From Prorocentrum cordatum (lineage: Eukaryota > Sar > Dinophyceae > Prorocentrales > Prorocentraceae): DNA of 64,000 nt. Under the pieces are notes generated by a model. The model did no database searches, was not told the origin of the DNA, and worked only from the letters and a program-made list of their open reading frames with translations. The DNA lies in contig CAUYUJ010011292.1 in NCBI GenBank assembly GCA_963575745.1, positions 71,001 through 135,000 of the forward strand, in the 5' to 3' direction. Of the stretch, positions 53,561-63,961 are shown one piece after another. The first letter of the stretch is position 1. Each line of letters begins with the position of its first letter. A program made the position numbers and the translations under genes.

Positions 53561-53950
53561 TTGATATTTCTGAAAGGTTCGATGGGGCGTGCCGGCCACA
53601 TGCCTCACATATGTACTGCAGTGTGCTGGATTGCCGTTTTTGCGGCACAGCGGCTTTACGCTTTTCCGTTAAGCATTTGGGGTGAAACGCAGTTTCTGAA
53701 GTTTGTGTTCTTGTGGGTTGTAGTTCTTTCCTTTTGTTTCGGATCCTACAGTACGCGAGCCACGAAATTGGGACGGACCGACAAAGTGAGAAACTGGTTG
53801 TTCACGAATCCGATGGCCGACGAGATTGCTCTCGATCGTGTGCGCCAGTCCAGCCTTGGAATGCGATCCAGGAAGCGAACGTCGTCACAGGAAGTAAACA
53901 TTAGTCATGCCAGCTCAAACTATGATACTGGAGGAAAACCCCAATCATAA
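53561..53950 (+). CDS. Hypothetical small membrane protein (weak)
   Basis: A 129-codon frame. It contains ICTAVCWIAVFAAQRLYAF and FLKFVFLWVVVLSFCFGSYS, two hydrophobic stretches that could be membrane segments, then a polar tail with TRATKLGRTDKVRNWLFTNP and RSRKRTSSQEVNISHASSNY. Base composition is less biased than its surroundings, and the frame is not built from repeats. I see no spliced-leader acceptor context I can trust, no family resemblance and no codon-level evidence. A chance frame is quite possible. Confidence 0.25.
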   Translation: MIFLKGSMGRAGHMPHICTAVCWIAVFAAQRLYAFPLSIWGETQFLKFVFLWVVVLSFCFGSYSTRATKLGRTDKVRNWLFTNPMADEIALDRVRQSSLGMRSRKRTSSQEVNISHASSNYDTGGKPQS

Positions 53951-53959
53951 TTTTTCTAA

Positions 53960-54293
53960 GGGCTGTGTAGGGCTATGGGGCTTTACAGTTATAGGACCAT
54001 CGGGCTAGGGCTATAGGACTATAGGGCTATAGGGCTATAGCAGCATAGGGCTGTAGGGCTACAAGGCAATAAGGCTATAGGGCTATAGGCCTATAAGGGC
54101 TATATGGTTATAGGGCTATGGGGCGATTGGGCTATAGGGCATAAGGACTATAGGGCTATAGGGCTATAGGGCTATGGGGCTATTAGGGCTATTGGGGCTA
54201 TAGGGCTATAGGGCTATAGGGCTATAGGGCTATAGGTCTATAGGTCTACAGGGATATAGGGCTATAGAGCTATAGGGCTATAGGGCGATAGAG
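53960..54293. repeat. (GGGCTATA)n octamer array
   Basis: About 40 imperfect copies of the 8-bp unit GGGCTATA, with GGGGCTATT and GGTCTATA variants. Confidence 0.95.
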
Positions 54294-54420
54294 CACCCGG
54301 GCAGCCCGGGGCACCCGGGCACCCCGGGGCACCTCCGGGCACCCCTGGGCACCTCCGGGCACCCTCGGGCACCCGGGCACCCGGGCACCCCCGGGCACCC
54401 GGGCACCTGGGCGTGCGGCG
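54294..54420. repeat. (GGGCACCC)n array
   Basis: CCCGGGCACC and CCCCGGGCACC units directly follow the octamer array with a sharp switch at about 54,294. Confidence 0.9.
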
Positions 54421-54769
54421 AAAATCGGCGGCAAACCTAACCTAACCATATGAATCCGCTAGGACCCCTGCAGAGGCAAGCTCTGATTGGGGAACATCTG
54501 ACAAGCGTATCATCGAACGCGCGCAGACAGGGCGTACCCCACAACATGTAACCCTTTTGGAAACAATGCGTGCGTGCATCAAACTCCGACACGGGGCCAC
54601 TGCCGTGACGCTAATCGATCAGATCTTGGACGAAGGCGTCGTTCCAGATGGACGTTTCATTGCCGATAGGGTGCCCTAAGAATTCTTCAATCTCGTCGTC
54701 GTCACCCTCGATGACAAACGCATTCGGGAAGATGGGTCGCGGCATATGGATTTACACTGGAGCATCTGC
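54421..54769. other. Unassigned stretch
   Basis: Moderate-GC unique sequence. CCTAACCTAACC occurs once near 54,438. Plus-strand frames are short; no RNA gene seen. Confidence 0.3.
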
Positions 54770-54895
54770 CGAAGAAGCCTCCTCCCGAAAAGCTGGGCCA
54801 GCAGATCTGGACTAACTTGACAGAAAGATGGCCCAGTTTCTTGAGCACGTTCGCCCCTCCAGCGTCAACAGCAGAAGTTGGCCCAGGTTTGTCTT
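54770..54895. repeat. Dispersed repeat, copy 2 (pair with 14.43 kb)
   Basis: Matches 14,425-14,550 as described there. On the minus strand it reads DAGGANVLKKLGHLSVKLVQ, continuing as PSFSGGGFFGRCSSV, against PSFSGGAFLIRCSTV in the other copy. Confidence 0.65.
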
Positions 54896-55079
54896 GCGAC
54901 ACTTGAGGGCCAGCCCGTATGGCGATCACTCTCATCTTGTGCCGTGGATCCTCCCTGTTTTTTAGCGCGTCCCGCATACACCGACACCTGGTTGTCCTTG
55001 CTGGCTCTTTGCAGCCTGGACTGTCCTTCGCATGACTTGCGTGGGTGGTCGCCCAGACAAACCAATGACCAACCAAGGA

Positions 55080-55960
55080 AAAGTACCCGAGCTGGAGGTT
55101 TTCGGGGGTTTCACCCCTCGGAGCCTGGGATGGCCAGAGAGCCTCCAGAAAACTGTGAACCAACTTTCGAGTTTGGTCTTTCTCGCCCCCCCGGAAAATT
55201 TTAGAAGGAACGTGGCACAACCCCAGAACAAACACCCGAACAAACGCCCGTGTCTTTTTTTCTGTTTTTTTTTTTTTTTTTTTTTTTCCCCCGCGCTCCC
55301 CAAAGCCTGGGGTGGCTGGGGAAAATCTATAGAACACAAACACATGTATAACATAACAACCAGAGTTGTTTTGTTCCGCGCCCCCCCCAGAGCCTGGGGC
55401 GGCTGGGGAACATGTTGAAAACCAGTATAACCAAACCAGAGTTGTTCTCTTGCGGGGGTTTCCCTCCCTGGGGCCTGGGGTGGCAGGATAACATTTGAAC
55501 AACAAGCAAGAAACAAACACCCGAGTTGGGTTTTTCTTTGGGGTTCCCCCCCTCGGACAAAAAACGCCGAACAACTATCGAAAAGTAACAGAACACGCAA
55601 TAACAAAACACAGCACACATCCGAGATCCACAGGGAAAACCACCGACAAACTCATGAAAACAAAACGCACCCCTCCCGCCAATCAGCGAAAACAAACCAC
55701 AACAATTCCCGAGTTGGGAGACATTGGAAAACCTCCGAAGGACCCCCGCCGAGTTGTGTTTTTTTCGCGAGTTCCCCCCCCGGGGTCTGGGGTGGCCAGA
55801 GAACCCTCGATAGAATACAACATTCGAGTAGGATTTTTTGTCGGGGGCTTCTCCCCCCCTTCGAATTCTGGGGTGGCCAGGGAATCATTGAAGAATCCGC
55901 GACCAAAATCCCGGGTTGGGTTTTGTTTCGGGGGTTCCCGCCCCTGGAAGACACGTGCGA
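55080..55960. repeat. Degenerate tandem repeat, about 85-100 bp units
   Basis: Each unit has CCGAGTTGG or AGAGTTGTT, a T-rich run, GGGGGTTCCCCCCC, GCCTGGGGTGGCC and GGGAACAT-TTGAA-AA-AC. Units begin near 55,095, 55,240, 55,365, 55,437, 55,520, 55,710, 55,825 and 55,915. A 23-base T run lies at 55,266-55,288. Confidence 0.75.
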
Positions 55961-55994
55961 CTCCGAAAGCCACCGAACATATGTCGAAAGGAAG

Positions 55995-56044
55995 CATTGA
56001 ATGGGGGTTCCCGGGATGTTTATCCCGGGAACCCCCATTCAATG
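55995..56044. repeat. Perfect 22-bp inverted repeat (hairpin)
   Basis: CATTGAATGGGGGTTCCCGG and GA (55,995-56,016), loop TGTTTA, and the exact complement (56,023-56,044). The left arm plus loop is repeated directly at 56,104-56,132. Confidence 0.9.
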
Positions 56045-56459
56045 GGAAGATTCTAGATGTTTTCCCCCGGGATGTTTTCCCGCGGGAATCATTGAAGAAT
56101 CTAGAATGGGGGTTCCCGGGATGTTTATCCCGAATTGCAAGTTTGGGGGTTTTGTTGGACCGCCCCAGGGTGGGGTGTTTTTAGTTTTTGTTTTCAGTTT
56201 TTTTGTTCAGTTTTGTTTGTTATTGTTTTTTTGTGTTTCTTTTGGGTGGGGGTTTTCCGCAGAACAATGTTGTTTCCACGTGTGGGGCCCTGGGGACCTT
56301 TCCAATCCCCCTCGAGTTCCCCCCGTCCCCTTACCCCCCCGCTTCAGGGGGGAAAACCTGCGAACAACAATCCCTTGAGTTTTTTTTTTTTTTGTTTTTT
56401 TCGGGAGCTCCCCGGGCGGTTCCAGGGAACGTGCAGACCAGTCTCCATGCGCCCCCACA
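56045..56459. other. Hairpin relatives and T-rich spacer
   Basis: 56,045-56,135 holds partial copies of the hairpin with AATCTAGAATGGGGG. 56,165-56,255 is T/G-rich, and a T run lies at 56,379-56,401. Confidence 0.5.
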
Positions 56460-57190
56460 AGGATTCATTTCCACTGAGGTAAGTGCCCCGTTTGGAGAAC
56501 CGTCTGAAGATCCTGAAGCGTACCGAAACACCATTCTCGGGACTCCAACGCCACGAATCAACTTGACTGTTGCGTCTTGACGATCCTGAATCGTGCCAGA
56601 ACACCATCCTGGGGGCATCAGCACTGCGAATCAACGTAACTGTTGCGCCCTGGCAATCCTGAATCGTTCCAGGACACCATTCTTGATACGTTGACCATGG
56701 GAATCCGTGAAGCTGGTGCACATGTTCGAGGCGAGTGTGCGCGGCGCTATGGCGAGAGCCACATGTTGAAAACGCCTTGCCCTCATTTCGTGTAGCTCTA
56801 GCAAATGTTTAAGGCGAGGATGCGCAGCGCTAAGGCGGGAACAACATGTTGAATACCGCCCGCCCTCAGTCCGTGAAGCTCGTTGAATACTTTCAGAGCG
56901 AGTGTGAACGGCGCAAATGCGAGAGCCACATTTCGAGAGCCCATCGCCCTTGATCCGCAAAGCTCTTGCAAATCTTTCGGACGAGTGTTCGCGGCGCTAA
57001 GGCAAGAGCCGCATGTTGGAAGCGGCCCGCCCTCCATGTATGAAACGGTTGCCAAGATTTCAGCTTCAGGATCTTACATGGTACAGAGGTCTCAGGCGAA
57101 ATGCCCGGCCCGCCCTTCCGACTGGCCTCGGGGTGCGACATGGAGGAGTTAGTTATAGGAAAAGGAGCGAATGAGAAGAAGGAAGAGGAG
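56460..57190 (+). repeat. Composite dispersed repeat, copy 2
   Basis: Same module order as 715-1,500. First-module units with GATCCTGAATCGTGCCAGAAC lie near 56,505-56,680. Second-module units start near 56,731, 56,813, 56,899 and 56,981. The closing segment AATGCCCGGCCCGCCCT, GGCCTCGGGGTGCGAC and TTATAGGAAAAGGAGCGAA leads to a GAGGAGG run. Divergence from copy 1 is moderate throughout. Confidence 0.75.
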
Positions 57191-57399
57191 GACGAGGAGG
57201 AGGAGGAAAGGACAGGACAGGACATCCGCATAAGGGAGTCAACGTCAACACACCTAGACTGGTGCCCTGCGCGCGTTTGGCGAAATCCCTGCGATAGAGT
57301 AGTATACCGCGCGCCCCATACTTCTCCTGGTGCGGGCAGGGGGCATACCCCGAAGGTCAAGGGGGCGAGCTCCGAGGTGGCCCCGTAAGAGAGGCTCGC

Positions 57400-58175
57400 T
57401 GATTAAGACGGGTCCCTCGGGTCAGTGCGAGGGGAACAGCTGCTGGCCAGTTCGCGTGCCCTCTCTGGGGGACGCGCTGGCGAACAGGGCTCCCAAAAAG
57501 GGGGGTTCCCTGCGCATTTCTTTAATTTGTGAGCCAGAGCGCCTGTGGTCCGAGAAGCCCGCCCCCCGCCCCCCCTTCCACCAACACAGGAGCTCCAGCA
57601 CTGCACTCCGAGATGTCCTCCGGCGCCGAACGCTCTCAGGTTTCGCTTCCCGCGCCAAACGTGCTCAGAAATGGTCAACCTCTCCTCTTTCCGTCCTCTG
57701 CAAGGTCGCACTTATATACACCAGAGAATTTGGGGGAAAATGCGGCACAATCAGAAAATGGACCGAGGATGAGAGACCGGGAGACAACGCAGGGCAGAGA
57801 GAGGTGGAGAAAGATTCTACTGACAATTTGCAGGCTTCGAGCAGAGTCCCCTCCCCTCCCCCGCACTTCCCCCCCCCCTTTCACCAACACAGGAGTTCCA
57901 GCGCTTCGAGATGTCCTCGCTCGTGCCCTCCGCTCTCACTACGCAGGGACAGATGGTTCCCGCGCCAAACGCGCTCAGGTTTCGCTTCGCGCGCCAAGCG
58001 CGCTCAGAAATGCTCCATCTCTCCTCTCCCCAACCCTCCCTCTCCCCCCCCCGCCTCGTCTCGCTGCGCTGAGACAGGTGCTTCCTGCTCCAAACGCGCT
58101 CAGAGATGCGCAACCTTTGTTTTATTGGCAAGGTCGCATTTATGTTTCATCAGAAAATCGGGGAGTACATGCGGT
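57400..58175. repeat. Duplicated block with promoter-like piece
   Basis: CACCAACACAGGAG, TTCCAGC, GAGATGTCCTC, CGCGCCAAACG-GCTCAG and AAGGTCGCATTTAT-ATCAGAAAAT-GGG occur in order at 57,578-57,760 and, with an internal partial triplication, at 57,882-58,175. A related AAGGTCGCA...GGAAAATTGCGGCA piece lies at 63,529. Confidence 0.6.
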
Positions 58176-58447
58176 ACGTGCAGGGGATTGGTATAACATC
58201 TCTTTTCAATGTGATTATCTGTCTACGAACGTGTCTTTGTCTCCCACTTGGAGACCACATCCTAAGGACACCCACTCGGAAACGGCGTCTTCAATTCTAT
58301 ATAAAGTGTAGTACCAATGCCATATGAGGCCCAGTTGTTGCTGAATTTCCACAGCAGGAGCACATTTGCCAAACAAGTCGTACTTCAATGCGTCGCGGAC
58401 CATACTGCAGGCGCGGAAACATTTCCCTTGACGCCACAACGGGCCCC

Positions 58448-58482
<35 letters not shown>
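58448..58482. repeat. (AAC)n microsatellite
   Basis: About 11 AAC triplets. Confidence 0.95.
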
Positions 58483-58639
58483 CCGAAAGACGAATGAGAC
58501 CTTCTGCGCCCACCCCTGTCCGCATCAGCGGGTGCGCGATCCAAAGGCCCTCCCGGTAAAATTCTAAAAGGCTTCCGCCCGCGGGGGGGGGGCCCAGGGG
58601 GTGATCCTCTCCTTTAATGAGAATTTTATTCTCTTGCAC

Positions 58640-58687
58640 AGGGTGTCTAGAGCTCCGACCACTTTATTTCGGCACCGCACCCCCCCC

Positions 58688-58737
<50 letters not shown>

Positions 58738-60460
58738 CATCACCATCACCATCATCATACCCACCATCATCACCATCATAATCACCATCATCATCATCAT
58801 CATCCACATCATCATCATCATGCGCCCCCTCCGTCTCAGCGCCCTCCCGCGCCCGCCCAGTGCTCCAGCGCCCGCCCAGTGCCCCCTCCGCCCCGACCAC
58901 TTTATTTCGGCACCGCACCCCCCCCCCGCTCCGCCCCCTCCCCCGCGCCGTCTCAGCGCCCCCCCGCGGCTCCAGCGCCCGCCCAGTGCCCCCTCCGCCT
59001 CGACCACTTTATTTCGGCACCGCACCCCCCCCCGCTCCGCCCCCTCCCCCGCGCCGTCTCAGCGCCCCCCCGCGGCTCCAGCGCCCGCCCAGTGCCTCCT
59101 CCGCCCCGACCACTTTATTTCGGCACCGCACCCCCCCTCCCCGCTCCGCCCCCTCCCCCGCGCCGTCTCAGCGCCCCCCGCGGCTCCAGCGCCCGCCCAG
59201 TGCCCCCTCCGCCACGACCACTTTATTTCGGCACCGCACCCCCCCCCCGCTCCGCCCCCTCCCCCGCGCCGTCTCAGCGCCCCCGCGCGGCTCCAGCGCC
59301 CGCCCAGTGCCCCCTCCGCTCCCGACCACTTTATTCGGCACCGCACCCCCCCCCCCTTCCCCGCCCCCCCGCCTCCCCTCTGCCGTCTCAGCGCCCCCGC
59401 GCGGCTCCAGCGCCCTCCCGCCCCTGCCGCCGGAACCATTTAATTTCGGCACCGCCCCCCCCCCGCTCCGCCCCCTCCCCCGCCCGTCTCAGCGCCCCCG
59501 CGCCGGCTCCTGCGCCCCCCAGTGCCCCCTCCGCCCCGACCACTTATTCGCCCGCCCCCCGCCCCCCCTTCCGCCCCTCCCCCCCGCCGTCTGAGCGCCC
59601 CCCCGCGCCTCCAGCGACCCGCCCAGTGCCCCCGCCGCCCCGACCCTTTATTTCGCACCGCACCCCCCCCCCCCTCCGCCCCCTCCCCCGCGCCGTCTCA
59701 GCGCCCCCCCCCGCGGCTCCAGCGCCCGCCCAGTGCCCCCTCCGCCTCGACCACTTTATTTCGGCACCGCACCCCCCCCCCGCTCCGCCCCCTCCCCCGC
59801 GCCGTCTCAGCGCCCCCCCACGCCGCGGCGCCCGCCCAGCCCGCCCAGTCCGCCTCCTCCGCCCCGACCACTTTATTTCGGCACCGCACCCCCCCCCGCT
59901 CCGCCCCCTCCCCCGCGCCGTCTCAGCGCCCCCCCGCGGCTCCAGCGCCCGCCCAGTGCCCCCTCCGCCCCGACCATTTTATTTCGGCACCGCACCCCCC
60001 CTCCCCGCTCCGCCCCCTCCCCCGCGCCGTCTCATCGCCCCCCCGCGGCTCCAGCGCCCGCCCAGCCGCGCCTCCCTCCGCCCCGACCACTTTATTTCGG
60101 CACCGCACCCCCTTCCCCGCTCCGCCCCCTCCCCCGCGCCGTCTCAGCGCCCCCCCCGCGGCTCCAGCGCCCGCCCAGTCCCCCTTCCGCCCCGACCATT
60201 TTATTTCGGCACCGCACCCCCCCTCCCCGCTCCGCCTCCTCCCCCGCGCCGTCTCAGCGCCCCCCCCGCGGTTCCAGCGCCCGCCCAGTGCCCCCCCTCC
60301 GCCCCGACCACTTTATTTTCGGCACCGCCCCCCCCCCCCCGCTCCGCCGCCTCCCCCGCGCCGTCTGAGCGCTCCCCCGCGGCTCGAGCGCCCGCCCAGT
60401 CTCCTCCGCCCCGACCACTTTATTTCGCACCCGCCCCTCCCCCGCTCCGCCCCCTCCCCC
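58640..60460. repeat. 107-bp GC-rich satellite, about 15 units
   Basis: GACCACTTTATTTCGGCACC recurs at 58,895, 59,002, 59,108, 59,216, 59,324, 59,432, 59,538, 59,642, 59,749, 59,866, 59,972, 60,085, 60,194, 60,306 and 60,413 (spacing 104-117). Each is followed by a C run, CGCTCCGCCCCCTCCCCCGC, CGTCTCAGCGCC and GGCTCCAGCGCCCGCCCAGT. A first, partial unit at 58,655 is interrupted by an ATC expansion. Pro/Ala-rich frames of more than 600 codons are composition artefacts. Confidence 0.93.
58691..58821. repeat. (ATC)n expansion within the satellite
   Basis: CATCAT/CACCAT triplets between GGCACCGCACCCCCCCC and CGCCCCCTCCGTCTCAGCGCC, that is, inside one satellite unit. Confidence 0.9.
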
Positions 60461-60780
60461 TCCTCTCCCTCGCCTATGCCGCCAAGGATTACCCTATCAC
60501 CCCTGCGCCCCCCTCCTCTCCCTCACTCCTCTGGTCCCTCTCACCGCTCCCGCTCAGCCCTCCCCCTTTCGCCCTCCCTGCCCGTGCCCTCTTACCTCCC
60601 GCGCCGCCGCCGACGCCGTCGCCGCCGTCGCCGGCCCTCTCACCGCCGCCGCTCAGCCCTGCCCCTTTCGCCCTCCCTACCCGTCCCCTCTCTCTTCCCG
60701 CGACGCCGCCGATGCCGTCGCCGCCGTCGCCGCCGCCGCCGCCGCCGTCGTCGCCGTCGTCGTCGCCGCCGCCGCCCCGG
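60461..60780. repeat. CCG/CTC-rich low-complexity DNA
   Basis: CTCTCCCTC and CCGCCGCCG words. CCCTTTCGCCCTCCCT and the following CCCGTGCCCTC recur about 100 bp apart. Confidence 0.7.
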
Positions 60781-61260
60781 GCCGAAAGTCTGGTCTGTTG
60801 GGGAGGCCCCCTTTCAAGTGGCGCATAGCCGGCCCCCGAGAATACACCCGACAGACTCTGCGTGCAAAGCGACTGCCTTGGACAAGCGTTCGCAACACAA
60901 GGCCGCCGCGCACTTTGCACCGCGAGCCCCCAGCAGCTGAGTCCGCTCAGTAATTTCTTCCAGCCCTCCTTGGACCCTGGAGGCCTCCCCTTGGAACCCT
61001 CTGTAGGCTTCTCGGGCGTCAGTTGGAGGCTTCCTGGGAACCCGTCAAAGGTCTTTGAAGCCATTTTGCGGGGGACGGCCCTTGGAGTCTCCTCGCGCTC
61101 GCCCTCTGGAGCCCCTCTTGCGGCCCTGTTTTGTTCACTCCTTCTGCGATGTCTGGCATCCTTTCCCCCCCCTCCTCCTCCACATCCTCCTCCTCCCCCT
61201 TCCTTTTTGTGCAAGAGCCATGGCGCACGTGCCACTTGTTAAGGAGAGTGGATGGAGCCT
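60781..61260. other. Unassigned stretch
   Basis: No recognised domain. A minus frame across 61,235-60,489 mixes unique sequence with Gly-rich repeat. TTGGACAAGCG occurs here and again near 61,952. Confidence 0.3.
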
Positions 61261-61279
61261 GGTTTGGGCGATTCTGCTT

Positions 61280-61870
61280 GGGACGTCTTCAAAATCTGCC
61301 TGGTTTGGGTCCTGGTTTGGCTTGGTTTGGCTTGGTTTGGCGGCGCGCCCCGCCTGAGACATCCTCAGCATTTGCCTGGTTTGGCCCCTGATTTGGCCTG
61401 GTTTGGGCCCGTTTCGCTTGAGATGTCCCGACAATTTGCCTGGTTTTGCCCGGTTTGGGCCCGGTTTCGCTTGAGACGTTCTCACAATTTGCCTGGTTTG
61501 GCCCTGGTTTGGCCTGGTTTGGGATCGGTTTCGCTTGAGACGTCCTCGCAATTTGCCTGGTTTGGCCTGGTTTGGGCCCGGTTTCGCTTGAGACGTCCTC
61601 GCAATTTGCTTGGTTTGGCCCTGGTCTGGCCTGGTTTGGGCCCGTTTCCATTGAGACATCCTCGCAGTTTGCCTGGTTTGGCCTGGTTTGGGCTCGTTTC
61701 GCTTGAGACGTCCTCACAATTTGCCTGTTTTGGCCTGGTTTGGGCCTGGTTTCGCTTGAGACGTCCTCACAATTTGCCTGGTTTGGCCTGGTTTGGGCCC
61801 GGTTTCGCTCGAGACGTCCTCGCACTTTGCTTGGTTAGTGTTCGTATGCGCGCACTTTCGCCGGATACGT
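61280..61870. repeat. Minisatellite with 53- and 64-bp units
   Basis: CGCTTGAGACGTCCTC starts at 61,415, 61,468, 61,532, 61,585, 61,648, 61,700, 61,753 and 61,806. The steps are 53, 64, 53, 63, 52, 53, 53. The longer units carry an extra TTTGGCCCTGG. The minus strand reads KPGQTRQIARTSQAK-type repeats. Confidence 0.9.
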
Positions 61871-62185
61871 CCTCACATCGCGGATGGTCTGGCATGTTTG
61901 GGGGCGCGCTTCGCTTGGATGTCCTCCTGGTTTGGGGCAGCTTCGGCACGGCTTTGGACAAGCGGTCACTCGATGAGGTGCCCTTTGCAGAGGGCGGCCC
62001 AAGGAGTCCGTTCCCGCCAATCAGTCTCGCCCGCTCCGCCCCGAAGTAGCGCGATCCGCGAAAATGTCGACGCGAACGCACGAGGAGCAGTATCGCCGAT
62101 GCAGCAAAGAGAAATGTCGAGCGAGTCAGCGGGCCCCTCTTACTCCCTGACCGCCCAGAAACAATGGAACCAGCGGCGAGTCAGC
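61871..62185. other. Unassigned stretch
   Basis: GCGAGTCAGCGGGCC occurs twice, near 62,118 and 62,172. Nothing else recognised. Confidence 0.35.
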
Positions 62186-62340
62186 GGGCCTCGTGGTCGT
62201 CGTGGTGGTCATGGTGGTCGTGGTGGTCGTGGCAGTCGTGGTGATGGTGATAGTGATGGTGATGGTGATGGTGATGGTGATGGAGATGGTGGTGGTGGTG
62301 GTGGAAATCTTCGTCGTCGTCATCGTCGTCATCTTCGTCT

Positions 62341-62373
<33 letters not shown>

Positions 62374-62378
62374 GGTGC
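62186..62378. repeat. GGT/GAT/CGT trinucleotide tract
   Basis: A run of GTGGTC, GATGGT and TCGTCG blocks with gradual change of motif. Confidence 0.9.
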
Positions 62379-62403
62379 TTTGGGCGCTCCGATACACATT
62401 GTG

Positions 62404-62823
62404 TTAGTTATGTCGCGTGATGCATGGAACTGAAGGAAGAATTAATTCACACACGTGGTGGGCATCATTACACTTGTGACGTGATGCCCCCTGGGGGGTC
62501 CCAAGACACATCGGAAAGTGCCGAATGGTATACATCACGTGGCACAGCCACCACTGACATAATGCCTGCTGGTATCCGGCGTTCGGCCACGTGGCGGCGT
62601 CAAGAGAAAACTTTTCCCAGCCTGTAATTATTGCTTCAGCTTCTTCGACGTGGTCTAGAATGGCATTCTGGAGCTGGATCATCTCTGTCGGGCTTAATTT
62701 GATTTCGCCTCCTCCATACTTTTTGAAGAAATCTATTGTTTCTAATTCTGTCAGTGCATCCTCCACTCCCTGCTGCGTGAGACCAGGAGGCAACTTTTGT
62801 TGAATTTCTTGTGCCCTAAGCAA
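62404..62823 (-). CDS. Hypothetical protein, C-terminal part
   Basis: The frame opens upstream of the ATG at 62,823 and reads KPTALLNNAGSLLRAQEIQQ, KLPPGLTQQGVEDALTELET, IDFFKKYGGGEIKLSPTEMI, QLQNAILDHVEEAEAIITGW. It looks like a real helical protein: balanced composition, amphipathic pattern, no repeats. The last 45 or so residues (from CQWWLCHVMY) look less protein-like, so the true end or an intron border may lie near 62,560. It follows the next frame upstream with only an A7 run between phases. No family recognised. Moderate GC contrasts with the flanking satellites. Confidence 0.45.
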   Translation of the reverse strand: MLRAQEIQQKLPPGLTQQGVEDALTELETIDFFKKYGGGEIKLSPTEMIQLQNAILDHVEEAEAIITGWEKFSLDAATWPNAGYQQALCQWWLCHVMYTIRHFPMCLGTPQGASRHKCNDAHHVCELILPSVPCITRHN

Positions 62824-62837
62824 GGAGCCTGCATTGT

Positions 62838-63590
62838 TCAGAAGCGCCGTAGGTTTTTTTGCAGTATGTTCCCATTTGCCGACAGAGAGGCCATGGGCTT
62901 TCGAGGTTCATCACTGGCGGAGGCTCGTGGCCTCCGAACTTCGGGGCTTCCATCATCCCTCTGGCTCCGGTTCCATTGACGCAATGGATATTCTACTTTC
63001 AGTGTCAGCTTTTCAAAACATATCGTTTCTCTGCTTCTCTGTCTCCTGATCGCTTCAAGCTTACACTCCAATCTTCCATCGGAATCAGGGTAGATGCGGC
63101 GCATGAAATTCCCATCGCCTGAAGAGCAGTGCTCTATGGGTTTTTGAAGTTCTTCATAGGTCGCAGCCGATGACCTCCGAACCTCAGGGCCTCCACCTTC
63201 CCTCGTACCGTTGTCGTCTATCTTCGTTCGCCGCCTTACACATGCATGCGCAGCAGTCCCTATTGAGCTCCATTGGGGCAGTTGGTTTTCAATATCCTGT
63301 GGCATCTGTTCCCAAAATCCTGATTCGTTTATGGGCTTTCGAGGTTCTTCATTGGCACCCTCCGGTTGCCTCAGAACCTCTGGCCCTCCATCTTCTTTCT
63401 GGCGACCGCTGTCCAGCGACGGCTCTTGGTCAACCAATTGTTTGCAAATGACAATCCTGGCAACCTGGCATGTCCCAGCGTGGGTGCGGCAGATCCGTTC
63501 TCTTCGTCTTTGACTCGTCGTTCTTTTCAAGGTCGCACTCCAATTTTCCATGGACTCTCGGAAAATTGCGGCACGAGAAAATTCCATCAC
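62838..63590 (-). CDS. Hypothetical repeat-containing protein, N-terminal part
   Basis: An open frame of 250 codons with moderate GC. It contains three diverged modules: DGGPEVLRQPEGANEEPRKP, EGGGPEVRRSSAATYEELQK and DGSPEVRRPRASASDEPRKP, 66 and about 86 residues apart, with NQLPQWSSIG and EYPLRQWNRS before the second and third. The protein is hydrophilic, without signal peptide or membrane segment. It ends at a stop just after an A7 run (NILQKNLRRF); in the alternative phase the same bases continue as KKPTALLNNAG, so one indel would join it to the downstream frame. No family recognised. A degenerate repeat is the alternative. Confidence 0.4.
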   Translation of the reverse strand: MMEFSRAAIFRESMENWSATLKRTTSQRRRERICRTHAGTCQVARIVICKQLVDQEPSLDSGRQKEDGGPEVLRQPEGANEEPRKPINESGFWEQMPQDIENQLPQWSSIGTAAHACVRRRTKIDDNGTREGGGPEVRRSSAATYEELQKPIEHCSSGDGNFMRRIYPDSDGRLECKLEAIRRQRSRETICFEKLTLKVEYPLRQWNRSQRDDGSPEVRRPRASASDEPRKPMASLSANGNILQKNLRRF

Positions 63591-63830
63591 CAGATTACGA
63601 CCGTGTCACGCGAGACGAAATCGCAAAAGGTACGGTATCGGAATGGCTGAAGGGATTGTTTGGTGTATTCTCCGTTGTCCTTTCTCCCCCCTGCTCTCCC
63701 CCCCGTCACTGGAGAATGTATGGGGCGGAATTCGTGTGAGTGGGTTTCAGTGAAAAGTCCTCATTCCGTCGGAGCTCAAAATGCCTGGGCCTCCAACGCC
63801 GACTAGGAGGAAGAGGAGAGGGAGGAGGAG
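63591..63830. other. Unassigned stretch
   Basis: No domain recognised; possible upstream region of the minus-strand gene candidate. Confidence 0.3.
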
Positions 63831-63837
63831 AAGGTGA

Positions 63838-63930
63838 AGGGATCATGATGATCAGGATGCTGATGATGATGATGCTGATGATGATGATGATGCTGATGCT
63901 GATGATGATGATGATGATGATGATGATGTC

Positions 63931-63961
<31 letters not shown>

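Noticed and set aside
54430-54450. Telomere-like CCTAACCTAACC
   Set aside because: Only two copies, and not the TTTAGGG type expected in dinoflagellates.
58879-60828. 649-codon Pro/Ala-rich plus frame
   Set aside because: Product of the 107-bp satellite; the period is not a multiple of three and all frames are similarly open.
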